This document shows, piece by piece, positions 36,734-44,678 of a DNA stretch of 64,000 nucleotides. The notes beneath the pieces are model-generated. The model was given only the letters and a program-made list of their open reading frames with translations. It was not told where the DNA came from and ran no database searches. Origin of the DNA: Deltaproteobacteria bacterium (GTDB lineage: Bacteria; Desulfobacterota; DSM-4660; Desulfatiglandales; Desulfatiglandaceae). Location of the stretch: the NCBI GenBank assembly GCA_022340265.1, contig JAJDOH010000033.1, positions 26,630 through 90,629 on the forward strand, written 5' to 3'. Each line of letters begins with the position of its first letter. Position 1 is the stretch's first letter. Both the position numbers and the translations under genes were made by a program.

Positions 36734-37594
36734 ATGATGAGAGGCAAACTGGCAGTCATTTTATTGATGGTTCTTTTCGCAAGCCCGCTGGCGGCCAAAG
36801 AGCTCACGGGAACTCTCCGGCAGATCAAAGAAACCGGTCAGATCAGAATCGGCTATCGTGTGGCCGAACCACCCATGTCATTCAAAGACAAAGACGGCAA
36901 ACCGAAGGGCTATTCCATCGATCTGGGCAAATCAATTGTAACAGAAGTTGAAAAGAAAATCGGTGCGAAAGTAAAGGTGCAATATGTTCCCGTAACGGCT
37001 GAAAACAGGTTTAACGCCCTGGTCGGCAATAAGATTGACATATTATGTGGCGCAACGACCAAGACGCTTTCGCGCAGTGAACGTGTTGATTTTACGCAAC
37101 TGACATTTGTCACCGGCGCTTCACTAATGACCCTACAAAATAACAAGGATCATGATTCTTCCGGTTTTAATGGAAAGAAAATTGGCGTGGTGAAAGGCAC
37201 GACGACTGCCGCTTTCTTGAAAAATCTCCTTCAAGAAACATCGACAAAGGCAGAAATCGTCTTCTTTGATTCAGCGGAAGAAGGGGTGAATGCATTACGA
37301 AAGAAGAAAATTAACGCCTATGCCGCCGATCAGATCGTTCTGATCGGTATTGCCTCAAAGGCTCAAAACCGGATGGATTTTGCCATTGATCCCAATGTCT
37401 TTTCCTTTGAACCCTTTGCATTTGCCGTAAGACAAAATGATGCGGACTTTCGCCTCGTGGCGGATCGCGCCATATCCGGTTTGTGTCGGTCAAAAAAGAT
37501 ATTTGAAATTTACGACAAGTGGGTTGGTGCGTTTACCGGTCAACGGCTGCCCATATTCGATGCAATGGTCCAACTGAATACGATACCGGAATAG
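36734..37594 (+). CDS. amino-acid-type ABC transporter solute-binding protein (family 3)
   Basis: The 286-residue exported protein has a signal peptide ending SPLAA/KEL and the bilobed family-3 fold: TGQIRIGYRVAEPPMSFKDK (ligand lobe 1), NKIDILCGATTKTLSRSERV (the conserved R that binds the carboxylate is in SRSERVDFT), and GKKIGVVKGTTTAAFLK for the second lobe. Such proteins feed polar amino-acid importers. No permease or ATPase gene is nearby, so it is an orphan. It could also serve as a sensor subunit for a kinase. Confidence 0.85.
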   Translation: MMRGKLAVILLMVLFASPLAAKELTGTLRQIKETGQIRIGYRVAEPPMSFKDKDGKPKGYSIDLGKSIVTEVEKKIGAKVKVQYVPVTAENRFNALVGNKIDILCGATTKTLSRSERVDFTQLTFVTGASLMTLQNNKDHDSSGFNGKKIGVVKGTTTAAFLKNLLQETSTKAEIVFFDSAEEGVNALRKKKINAYAADQIVLIGIASKAQNRMDFAIDPNVFSFEPFAFAVRQNDADFRLVADRAISGLCRSKKIFEIYDKWVGAFTGQRLPIFDAMVQLNTIPE

Positions 37595-37822
37595 GCACGA
37601 CGGGGAAAGTCCCAATGGGTCATACGCCACTCCATGGCACAAAGGGCAAAAGGCTTAGCTTAGAGAATGATCTGTGAAATCAGAACGGCTGACAGCCCCC
37701 CGTCGACTTGTAACCCGGAACGAAGCGAAAATGGGGATACGGGATTATATCACTTTCTACCACAGCAGTCCTGGTGCTTGCGGAGATGGGATGCGTTTTT
37801 TTAAAAAATAGCGGAGGGGGAT

Positions 37823-37924
37823 ATGGCTAAGCTTTGTATTTGTTTGGCAATTGCGGTCGTTATGTCTTTAGCGGGCTGCGGTGTTCGTTATAATTGGGTT
37901 CCCCAAGGAGAAGTTGAGTATTGA
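37823..37924 (+). CDS. small lipoprotein, reading frame continues beyond TGA
   Basis: ATG at 37823 has GGAGGGGG directly upstream and encodes MAKLCICLAIAVVMSLAGCG, a textbook lipoprotein signal with the lipobox LAGC, then VRYNWVPQGEVEY and TGA. The frame after the TGA continues with 18 plausible codons, PPNVEYQGVGVPDPNSDL, to TAA at 37979. The sense of the tail repeats the composition before the stop (VEY ... NVEY), so the TGA may be a nonsense change of TGG or CGA, or a recoded (Sec) codon. Function unknown. Confidence 0.55.
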   Translation: MAKLCICLAIAVVMSLAGCGVRYNWVPQGEVEY

Positions 37925-38015
37925 CCGCCGAACGTAGAGTACCAAGGCGTGGGGGTACCGGATCCGAACAGTGATTTGTAATGCATCTTTAGTATATGGA
38001 TAAAAAATAAGAGCA

Positions 38016-38141
38016 TTGGACTTGGCGCATAGCTTTTCCAGTTTCAATATTGAGGTCTCGGGTGCCATCGCCAACATTTTGGAAAGGGGTATCTCAACCG
38101 TTAAAGACAATGCTTTGCGGTTCGACGATATAATTCAATGA
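38016..38141 (+). pseudogene. possible short coding remnant
   Basis: The frame reads LDLAHSFSSFNIEVSGAIAN and ends ILERGISTVKDNALRFDDIIQ and a stop. It looks protein-like, with amphipathic helices, but has no ribosome site and follows a stop by four codons. It may be the end of a lost gene. Confidence 0.25.
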
Positions 38142-38305
38142 GTGGCGAGATTCGCCTGTTTCTGATTCAGAAACGTCTATTGTCTCTATTTAACATCTTG
38201 GTTTTGAAACAGAAAGGTTAAACAGGTACAAAAAAATAGCCTCCAAACGGCCCCCGTGATTCTTTCCAATGTGCCTCTACTGGGATCAACATGGTTAAAG
38301 AGTTA

Positions 38306-38358
38306 GTGCCATCTTCACACGGTGGAAGTCCGGGGTTCAAATCCCCGACCGCCCACCA
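38306..38358 (+). pseudogene. 3' fragment of tRNA-Val(CAC), likely attachment-site scar
   Basis: The sequence from GTGCCATC to the encoded CCA (38356-38358) is exactly the anticodon arm (CCATC, loop TTCACAC, GGTGG; anticodon CAC), variable region, T arm CCGGGG TTCAAAT CCCCG and 3' acceptor strand ACCGCCCA of tRNA-Val(CAC). The matching 5' acceptor strand GGGCGGT and a D arm are missing upstream. A terminator directly follows, as behind a real tRNA. This is what is left on the distal side when an element integrates into the 3' half of a tRNA gene. Confidence 0.7.
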
Positions 38359-38371
38359 CATTAAATTGAAA

Positions 38372-38403
38372 GGGAATATCGGCAATCCGATATTCCCATT
38401 TTT
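38372..38403 (+). terminator. intrinsic terminator of the former tRNA-Val
   Basis: GGGAATATCGG (38372-38382) pairs perfectly with CCGATATTCCC (38387-38397) around CAAT, followed by five T. Confidence 0.85.
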
Positions 38404-38516
38404 GTTCAAAATGAAGTTAAGTTAATAGCCAAAACTATTCATAAAGAGATTTGACTAGGCAATAAATCGGTAATTCTTATCTAAGTAAATGGTCTTTTCG
38501 GGGCATTTGACATGCA

Positions 38517-38543
38517 GGGGATACAGTTAAATATTCTGTCCCC
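38517..38543. repeat. REP-like palindrome at the 3' end of the GH81 gene
   Basis: GGGGATACAG (38517-38526) faces CTGTCCCC (38536-38543) around an A/T loop. The GGGGACAG...CTGTCCCC form resembles the palindromes linked to REP-associated tyrosine transposases, and it could also end transcription of the minus-strand GH81 gene. Confidence 0.5.
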
Positions 38544-38570
38544 AGCAGCATAAAAACATTGCAAAATCTA

Positions 38571-41500
38571 CTAGTTGTCTTGCACGATAGTCTTTTCCGC
38601 CATCGAATGGGCCGGCACGTTTTCCAGAGTCCCCCCATCTGAGAAGGTGACCGTCAAGGGCGAATCCGTGTAGTTGTAGCCCACGTAGGTCCGTTCTCCC
38701 TTAACTGCGTCGTAGAAGGTCATAAAGAAGGGAGAATTCGTGGCCGTTACCCATGGATCAGGCCGTCCATGGGTCTGCAGATAGCGGACGAAATGGTAGA
38801 CAAAGACCCCTGAGTCGCCCGGGTCGGTTAGCTTGTCCCAGGGAATGATCCCGTTCACCACTTTGTAGTTGGCCTCCACCGGATAGTAGCGGTCCAGGGC
38901 CGTGTTCGGATTGCCCATGGCGGCATACTTGGTGAAGACGCTGTAGAAGTTCATAAACGAGAGCCACTGGTTGTCCACCGTACGCCAGTCGGAAAGGCCA
39001 TAAGGATTCAAAGGATCGATGTCGTGGCCGTTTTGTCCCACGAAGTTGTCGTAGGATTTCATGACCTCGTTGATGTAGTCACCGGCCATGGCGTGGTAGA
39101 AGGTGCCAGGGGTCTGAGGAAACATCATGATCCCCCGGCCCGCCGCGGGGTGGGTTCCGAAAAAGGTATCCCACCGGGCATAGCCGTCGAACATGCGCAC
39201 CGCACCGTTTCCGGGCCAGTTGATGGGCCACGAGGGGCCGTTCAAGTCAGCGATGATCTGATTGTAATTGCCCTTCGGGTCGAACCAGTAGACGAAGCTC
39301 GAGTGAACGATGGCCGAGTAGTGGGCGATGGCTTGGTTCATGAGATCCTGCTGGCCGGTGGCCGCCGCCCACAGGATCACCCCATTCCAGAAGTTGATAT
39401 GTTCCGATACGGACTCCTCGTTGTTGCCGATCACCACATTCCAGTTGAAGCCCGCTGCCATGCCGTGATTTATGTAAGGCTCCCAGTTGCGGTAGGCGGG
39501 GAAAGCGAAGGCGGGATTCGTATTGATATTCGGATCGTTCGCCACGTCAAAGACCATCTGGTTGATGGTATCCTTCCACGCTGCACCCCAACTGGGATCC
39601 CGCAGGGCCACGATCGCCGCAGCGTTGATCATGTAGCCGTAATGAAAGTGGTGGTCGTTGCATCGGGAGAGAGTCCCGAATCCGTCGTAGGGCGGGTCCC
39701 CCGTATCTGAGGGGAAGTTCGTGTTGCCCGGGGCGGCGGCCACACTGGGATACTGGTTGATGGTGCCCACCTCGGGGTCGTAGTAGCAGTAATAGGGGGC
39801 CTGCCCCTCGTTTTTCTCCTGCACCAGGGTGGGATTTTGCCGGAAGTAGACTTCGATTGCGTCCCGGGTATTGGAGAAGATGGTTTCGGCCAGGCCAACA
39901 TCGCCCTCCACGTCGGCGATGGAACTGGCGGCCAGAACGTTGCGGCCCAGAAACTTCATGAGGTTGTATGCATCCTGGCCCACTCCGGCCTTGTAGGCGG
40001 TGTAGGGTGGGTTTTCGCTCCCTCTCTGGGCCACGAACGCATCGTAAATCCAGGCTTTTAACTGGTCACGGCCCTCCTTGTCACCCTCGTTCAGGACAGG
40101 CATCCAGGGGAGAATTCCCGGATAGGGATAGCGGCAGGTAAAGGTGGAAGTGCCGTATACTTGCAGCCGACCCCGTACGGTGAGAAACGCCATGGGTGAA
40201 CCCTTACCGTTGGTCAAGGGCGATGGGCTGCCCTGGAGGACTTCCTCGTTTTCGTGCCAGGAGATCGTCTGGTAGTGATGGGGCATCAGACCGTTGATGC
40301 TCTTAACCGGGCCGCCGAGAACGTTCGTGGCGGTGATGGCGTATCGGGCCTCGGAGTAGCTCGATCCCTGGTTATAGCTATAAGTTACGGTGGTATTTGT
40401 TGGATAGGAGAAGGCCGCCTCCGCCAGCTTTGTCAGGGTGACCCCGTCCCCAAAGGTGGCGTCGGGAAGCGTGCACAGGACAAAGTAGTTGTTCCCTGCC
40501 GTATTGCTGAAAACGATCTTCGAATCGATCACCGGGGTGGGCGTATAGGTCGCCGCCTTTGCGGGATAAAAGATCACCGTGGAGAGCTCTCTGTTGTCCG
40601 GTGGGTAGGTGCCGGTGATCACCGTGTAGGCGACGTCCGTTCCCGAGACAGTGATGGTGCCCGAGTCGTTCGTAACGTCGGGGCTGGTATAGAAATTGTT
40701 CAGTGTCACCTGAGGTAGATCCGTGGCCGTAAAGTACAGGAAAGGGCTGCCCCGCACGACGGTCATCTTCAGGGCGGCACCCTCTGCAAGGCCTTTTTCG
40801 TCGAAATCAGGGTCGTCCACGGCTCGCATCAGGAGGTCCGCATCGTAATCGCCCATCCTGTGGACCTTGATGGCGTAAGACTGAAAGCCCGGGTCGATTT
40901 GCATGGTCGCCACGTCAAAGGTCACCTGGAGCTCGCTCATCTTGTCGCTGGAGTTTTTTGTTCCGCCCTCGGGAGCCGGGATCTGGGCACCCGCGGTCAC
41001 CCGCATGCGCTCGGGTGTTAGGAGCAGCCCCTGGTGACCCTGGTCGTTTTTGCTATAGTAGAGGGCCCATGGATGGGGGAAGACGGGCAGTTGGTAGATC
41101 GTTTGGGGCTCCTTTTTGTCGTAGGACTGGGCGCCCAGATAAGTCTTCTCAACATTGTCTGCGACGAGAATCGGCGTCAGCCAGGAATTCGTCTTGTAGG
41201 GAAAGGGCAGCGAATCTGTAACACAGAAAGCCTTGACTCCGGCCATGACTGCATTCGCTCCCTTTGTTCCTACACTGCTCAACTCTGTCTGAAACCAGCC
41301 CTGGCCGATCTGTACGGGTTTCCCGGGGGTCGTCTGGGTCGCATTATTCTGTCCGGCGGACTGAATCTTGAAGAGGTAGGCGGTGCGGGATGGACGCAGT
41401 ATAACGTCGGTCACGAAGGAGGTCTCGTTGGACTGGACAAAGACCGGTGCCTCGGCGTAGACCGAGGGGTCGTCCTCGTTGTAAACCACCAAGCTCGTGG

Positions 41501-41804
41501 CGTCAATGGGAACCTCCTTAAACGTGAACTCATCCTGGAAGGCGCTTCGAACGGGACCGAAGACGATCTTTCCCTCGTCGTTGATCATGTTGAGCTGCAG
41601 GTGTTCCAGCTTAATCGGGTTGCCAGGTCCCGGGTAGCTGGGATCGGTCATGAAGACCACCACCGTCCCCGTCGGCGCGCCGCCCTGAGGGAACCCGCTT
41701 GTCTCGCTTGTCCCGTCTGAATCGTCAGAACACCCGATGGCGAACAGGATTGCAGCCAGCAAAAGCATTGCTCCAAAATTCGATTGGTTGAACAGTCTGT
41801 GCAT
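38571..41804 (-). CDS. GH81-family endo-beta-1,3-glucanase lipoprotein
   Basis: The 1077-residue protein starts with a lipoprotein signal (MLLLAAILFAIGCSDD, lipobox IGC) and a region of about 100 residues that looks like a carbohydrate-anchoring or linker domain (GTVVVFMTDPSYPGPGNPIKLEHLQLNMI). The GH81 catalytic unit is marked by the beta-sandwich N-part (KTNSWLTPI..., YLGAQSYD), the acid site CNDHHFHYGYMINAAAIVAL (about 715-734) and the double-Glu site IGNNEESVSEHINFWNGVIL. Family members cut beta-1,3-glucan. Exposure on the outer membrane fits a role in degrading algal or fungal glucan or in self-envelope changes. Flanked by the tRNA-Val scar and two tRNA-Ser genes, it may be acquired. Confidence 0.85.
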   Translation of the reverse strand: MHRLFNQSNFGAMLLLAAILFAIGCSDDSDGTSETSGFPQGGAPTGTVVVFMTDPSYPGPGNPIKLEHLQLNMINDEGKIVFGPVRSAFQDEFTFKEVPIDATSLVVYNEDDPSVYAEAPVFVQSNETSFVTDVILRPSRTAYLFKIQSAGQNNATQTTPGKPVQIGQGWFQTELSSVGTKGANAVMAGVKAFCVTDSLPFPYKTNSWLTPILVADNVEKTYLGAQSYDKKEPQTIYQLPVFPHPWALYYSKNDQGHQGLLLTPERMRVTAGAQIPAPEGGTKNSSDKMSELQVTFDVATMQIDPGFQSYAIKVHRMGDYDADLLMRAVDDPDFDEKGLAEGAALKMTVVRGSPFLYFTATDLPQVTLNNFYTSPDVTNDSGTITVSGTDVAYTVITGTYPPDNRELSTVIFYPAKAATYTPTPVIDSKIVFSNTAGNNYFVLCTLPDATFGDGVTLTKLAEAAFSYPTNTTVTYSYNQGSSYSEARYAITATNVLGGPVKSINGLMPHHYQTISWHENEEVLQGSPSPLTNGKGSPMAFLTVRGRLQVYGTSTFTCRYPYPGILPWMPVLNEGDKEGRDQLKAWIYDAFVAQRGSENPPYTAYKAGVGQDAYNLMKFLGRNVLAASSIADVEGDVGLAETIFSNTRDAIEVYFRQNPTLVQEKNEGQAPYYCYYDPEVGTINQYPSVAAAPGNTNFPSDTGDPPYDGFGTLSRCNDHHFHYGYMINAAAIVALRDPSWGAAWKDTINQMVFDVANDPNINTNPAFAFPAYRNWEPYINHGMAAGFNWNVVIGNNEESVSEHINFWNGVILWAAATGQQDLMNQAIAHYSAIVHSSFVYWFDPKGNYNQIIADLNGPSWPINWPGNGAVRMFDGYARWDTFFGTHPAAGRGIMMFPQTPGTFYHAMAGDYINEVMKSYDNFVGQNGHDIDPLNPYGLSDWRTVDNQWLSFMNFYSVFTKYAAMGNPNTALDRYYPVEANYKVVNGIIPWDKLTDPGDSGVFVYHFVRYLQTHGRPDPWVTATNSPFFMTFYDAVKGERTYVGYNYTDSPLTVTFSDGGTLENVPAHSMAEKTIVQDN

Positions 41805-42174
41805 GGTATCCCTCCTGTTGATTTTTTGAAGTTTTTAGAGTTTGGTATCTAGTTTCCTGTCACAAAAAACAAGAAAATTTCGGGCAGGTTTGTAGATCAT
41901 CATCAAATGCGGTTTCTCAACGTTCTTGCCGCTGGTAGTTTTTTCACATTTTGGGTTGCGGGTACAGCCCGCGTTAGCTAATTGTACACCTGGTATTAAT
42001 CTTAGGCAATAGGGTGGATACCCCATTTTGGAGTTCATTAATGAGTATCGGCAGCTGGAGGAATGCAGCGAGGATTTTGGATGAAAAAAGGTCGAGGATT
42101 TAAGAAGTGGCCCCCCAAGTGGCAATGCAAGAAAGATAATCTTTGGGATCGGCGGTCTGCAACTTATTGAAATG
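41805..42174. other. 370-base gap before tRNA-Ser, no gene
   Basis: A minus-strand frame of 96 codons does not look like a known protein. The stretch holds a short hairpin GCGGGTACAGCCCGC (41962-41976). Nothing else was identified. Confidence 0.4.
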
Positions 42175-42268
42175 TGGCGGAGAGAGAGGGATTCGAACCC
42201 TCGGTAGAGCTTTAAACCCTACACTCGCTTAGCAGGCGAGCGCCTTCAGCCGACTCGGCCATCTCTCC
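42175..42268 (-). tRNA. tRNA-Ser(GCT), CCA encoded
   Basis: The minus strand from 42268 reads GGAGAGATGGCCGAGTCGGC and has a long variable arm, typical for serine. The anticodon loop CTGCTAA between CTCGC and GCGAG gives anticodon GCT. The acceptor GGAGAGA pairs with TCTCTCC, then G and CCA (42177-42175). Confidence 0.95.
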
Positions 42269-42370
42269 GGTACCATTTGGTGGGCAAAAAAATTACATTT
42301 TGATTCGCTGCTGGAGACATTTCTTCCGCAATGACTCCCATACTCAATCCAGAAAAATTTTGCAAGTTTT

Positions 42371-42456
42371 TGGCGGAGGGAGTAGGATTCGAACCCACGG
42401 AACTTTCGTTCAACGGTTTTCAAGACCGCCGCCTTCGACCACTCGGCCATCCCTCC
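42371..42456 (-). tRNA. tRNA-Ser(TGA), CCA encoded
   Basis: The minus strand from 42456 reads GGAGGGATGGCCGAGTGGTC. The anticodon arm GCGGT CTTGAAA ACCGT gives TGA, with the long serine variable arm, T arm GTGGGTTCGAATCCTAC and acceptor end TCCCTCCG plus CCA. It lies about 100 bases from tRNA-Ser(GCT) on the same strand. Confidence 0.95.
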
Positions 42457-42540
42457 GGAAAACATGATCCAAACTGTTGATAACAACGAAATGTTATCAA
42501 CAGCTTGCCGAAAAAGCGGTTCTGACGACAAATCCTCCAA

Positions 42541-43533
42541 TCAGGAGGCGTTTTTCAAGAAAATTTCAACTTTGGCATCCTTTCGCAGGTTGTCAATATA
42601 TTTTTTGACCTCTTTCTGAACCTCTTGCTGTTTTAAAAATTGTTCGATGCGGGGTTTCACAGTCTCAAAGGGAATGGTGGATTCAGGTTTTTTGTCCACC
42701 ACCTTTATCAGGTGGTACCCAAACTGAGTTTTGACCACGTCGCTCACTTTTCCAGGTTCCAGAGAAAAGGCGACATCTTCAAAAGGCTTGACCATCTGTC
42801 CCCGCCCGAAATAGCCCAGATCGCCGCCCTTCGAGGCGCTGGGCCCTTCTGAAGATGTCTTGGCGACTTCAGCAAAATCATCGCCTTTCTTCAATTTTTC
42901 CTGAGCCTTATCGATTTTTTTCATGGCTTCGGCTTTTTCGGCTTCCGTTGCATCCGGTTTGACTTTGATCAATATATGACTGGCCTTGACCTTTTCCGGC
43001 TGTTTGAAAAATTGGGGGTGACTGTCATAATAGGCCTTTACTTCTGCTTCCGGCACGGTCGTTTTGTCCACAAAGTTCTTGACCACGAATGCCTCGGTGA
43101 CCATCCCCTTTTTGAGTTCCGCCTTCATGTCCGCCTCTGTCACATGCCACTCTTCCATGGTCTTCTTTAAAGCTTCGTCATTGGGGAACCGCTTCTTGAA
43201 CTGGGCGAATTTTTCATCCACTTGTTTGTCGTCTACTTTATTACCTGCTTTTACGCTGGCCTGGTAAAGGAGTTCAATGCCGATCAGTTTATCCAGGGTC
43301 TCTTTTTCCAGGGCCCCCAGCTGCTCTTCGTTCAGGGGTTTGCCCTGCTGCATGGCTTGACGTTTGCCAAAATCCACTGCGTGCTCCAGATCTGTCCGTG
43401 TAATCACATCGCCGTTTACCACTGCCACCTTGTCCGAGCCGGGCTTTTCTTCGGCTGAAACCGGCCAACTCAAAATTGCCAAAGAAAGCACCAGGACCGC
43501 TGTCCACAGTCGAAGACCAAAGTTTTTTCGCAT
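42541..43533 (-). CDS. parvulin-type periplasmic peptidyl-prolyl isomerase (SurA/PrsA-like)
   Basis: The 330-residue protein has a signal peptide (cleavage near VSA/EEK), an N-terminal SurA-like chaperone domain (VAVVNGDVITRTDLEHAV, LDKLIGIELLYQASVKAG) and a parvulin rotamase domain (about 182-275) with VKASHILIKV, DFAEVAKTSSEGPSASKGGDLGYFGRGQM and FGYHLIKVVDKK. The conserved active-site His (ASHILI) and the other parvulin motifs are present. It aids folding of outer-membrane or secreted proteins. It is transcribed ahead of the two tRNA-Ser genes. Confidence 0.93.
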   Translation of the reverse strand: MRKNFGLRLWTAVLVLSLAILSWPVSAEEKPGSDKVAVVNGDVITRTDLEHAVDFGKRQAMQQGKPLNEEQLGALEKETLDKLIGIELLYQASVKAGNKVDDKQVDEKFAQFKKRFPNDEALKKTMEEWHVTEADMKAELKKGMVTEAFVVKNFVDKTTVPEAEVKAYYDSHPQFFKQPEKVKASHILIKVKPDATEAEKAEAMKKIDKAQEKLKKGDDFAEVAKTSSEGPSASKGGDLGYFGRGQMVKPFEDVAFSLEPGKVSDVVKTQFGYHLIKVVDKKPESTIPFETVKPRIEQFLKQQEVQKEVKKYIDNLRKDAKVEIFLKNAS

Positions 43534-43796
43534 CTTTATTTCTCCTTAAAATTTTGCAGTCATCAAAAAAATCCCCTAGTCCGCAGAAGGGGTCGTGTTT
43601 GTAGGAACGAACAGGGACCTGCATAGCACCTTTTTTCGTACGAAGCAAGCCCAATTTCCAAACCATTACCTCTCTTTAAACTCTTGCTTCACATTTCAAT
43701 CTTCAACTGTTATCATGCGCTCGCAAAAGGTTCGGCTTTGAGTAATGGGTATTGAGCCGAACTCCTCCATTTGAACGCCATCATCAATAACGTTTC

Positions 43797-44678
43797 ATGA
43801 AGAGATTTTCCCACGTGACAAAGAAGGCACACCTGATATCCGAACTGAAAAGAATGAAGTCCGTGCTGGTGGCATTTTCGGGAGGCGTTGACAGTGCCTT
43901 TCTTCTCGCCGCGGCGCACGAAGCCCTGGGGCAAAATGTGCTGGCAGTCACTGCGGTGTCCCCTATTCATCCTTTTCGGGAACGGGCTGAAGCAACCGCA
44001 TTCACAAAGGAAAGGGGCATTCCCCATCTGCTCATCCCTTCCAACGAAATCAATCTTCCCGAATTTGTAGCCAACAATCCGGACCGGTGCTACCATTGCA
44101 AAAAAGCGCTGTGCAAAACCCTGAATGAAATTGCACGGGAAAACGGTATTCTTCATGTGGTTCACGGCGCCAATGTAGATGATCTGGATGATTTCCGGCC
44201 GGGACTTCAGGCCGCCGTGGAGGAGGGCGTCGAGGCTCCGTTGATGGATAACCATCTGAACAAGACTGAAATACGCCAACTGGCAAAAGCGATGGGTTTG
44301 CCCCAATGGGATAGGCCATCAATGGCATGTCTTGCCAGCAGACTTCCCTATGGCAGTGCCGTCACCGGGAAAAAGCTGAAAATGATTGAAACGGCGGAAG
44401 CATTTTTAGCGGATAAAGGGCTAAAGACGCTTCGCGTGAGGCATCATGGGGAAGTGGCACGCATTGAGGTGGGGGATTCGGAGCGGGAGCTGATTTTGAA
44501 CGATCCCATCCGAAAGGACATTATCAGGAAATTCCGTCGGATCGGTTTTGACCATATCGCCTTGGATCTGGAAGAATTTGCGTCCGGGAAGATGAATCGA
44601 CGTTTAAATCGCGAGGAAGATCAAAAAAACCTTTTGAACAAAACGAACGGGCGGTGGAACCATGATTCTGGGACTTGA
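43797..44678 (+). CDS. larE: LarE-family ATP-dependent sulfur transferase
   Basis: The 293-residue enzyme is a PP-loop protein with VLVAFSGGVDSAFLLAAA (23-40), YHCKKALC (99-106) and the late RPSMACLASRLPYG (173-186). LarE adenylates the carboxylate of the nickel-pincer cofactor precursor and supplies sulfur from a cysteine or an Fe-S cluster. Here three cysteines are candidates, Cys98, Cys101 and Cys178; Cys178 corresponds to the conserved Cys of ACLASR. No larB, larC or larA is close by. The gene ends 17 bases inside the next gene, so it is translationally tied to a HyuA-like protein; its substrate may not be the lactate racemase cofactor. Confidence 0.85.
   Translation: MKRFSHVTKKAHLISELKRMKSVLVAFSGGVDSAFLLAAAHEALGQNVLAVTAVSPIHPFRERAEATAFTKERGIPHLLIPSNEINLPEFVANNPDRCYHCKKALCKTLNEIARENGILHVVHGANVDDLDDFRPGLQAAVEEGVEAPLMDNHLNKTEIRQLAKAMGLPQWDRPSMACLASRLPYGSAVTGKKLKMIETAEAFLADKGLKTLRVRHHGEVARIEVGDSERELILNDPIRKDIIRKFRRIGFDHIALDLEEFASGKMNRRLNREEDQKNLLNKTNGRWNHDSGT

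Noticed and set aside
41835..42125. A 96-codon minus-strand frame between the GH81 gene and tRNA-Ser
   Set aside because: Not protein-like and no start signal; kept only as intergenic.
43555..43666. GGTTTGGAAATTGGGCTTGC-like text upstream of the foldase gene
   Set aside because: A frame extends through it, but it has no family match and lies ahead of a well-supported start; not called as a gene.
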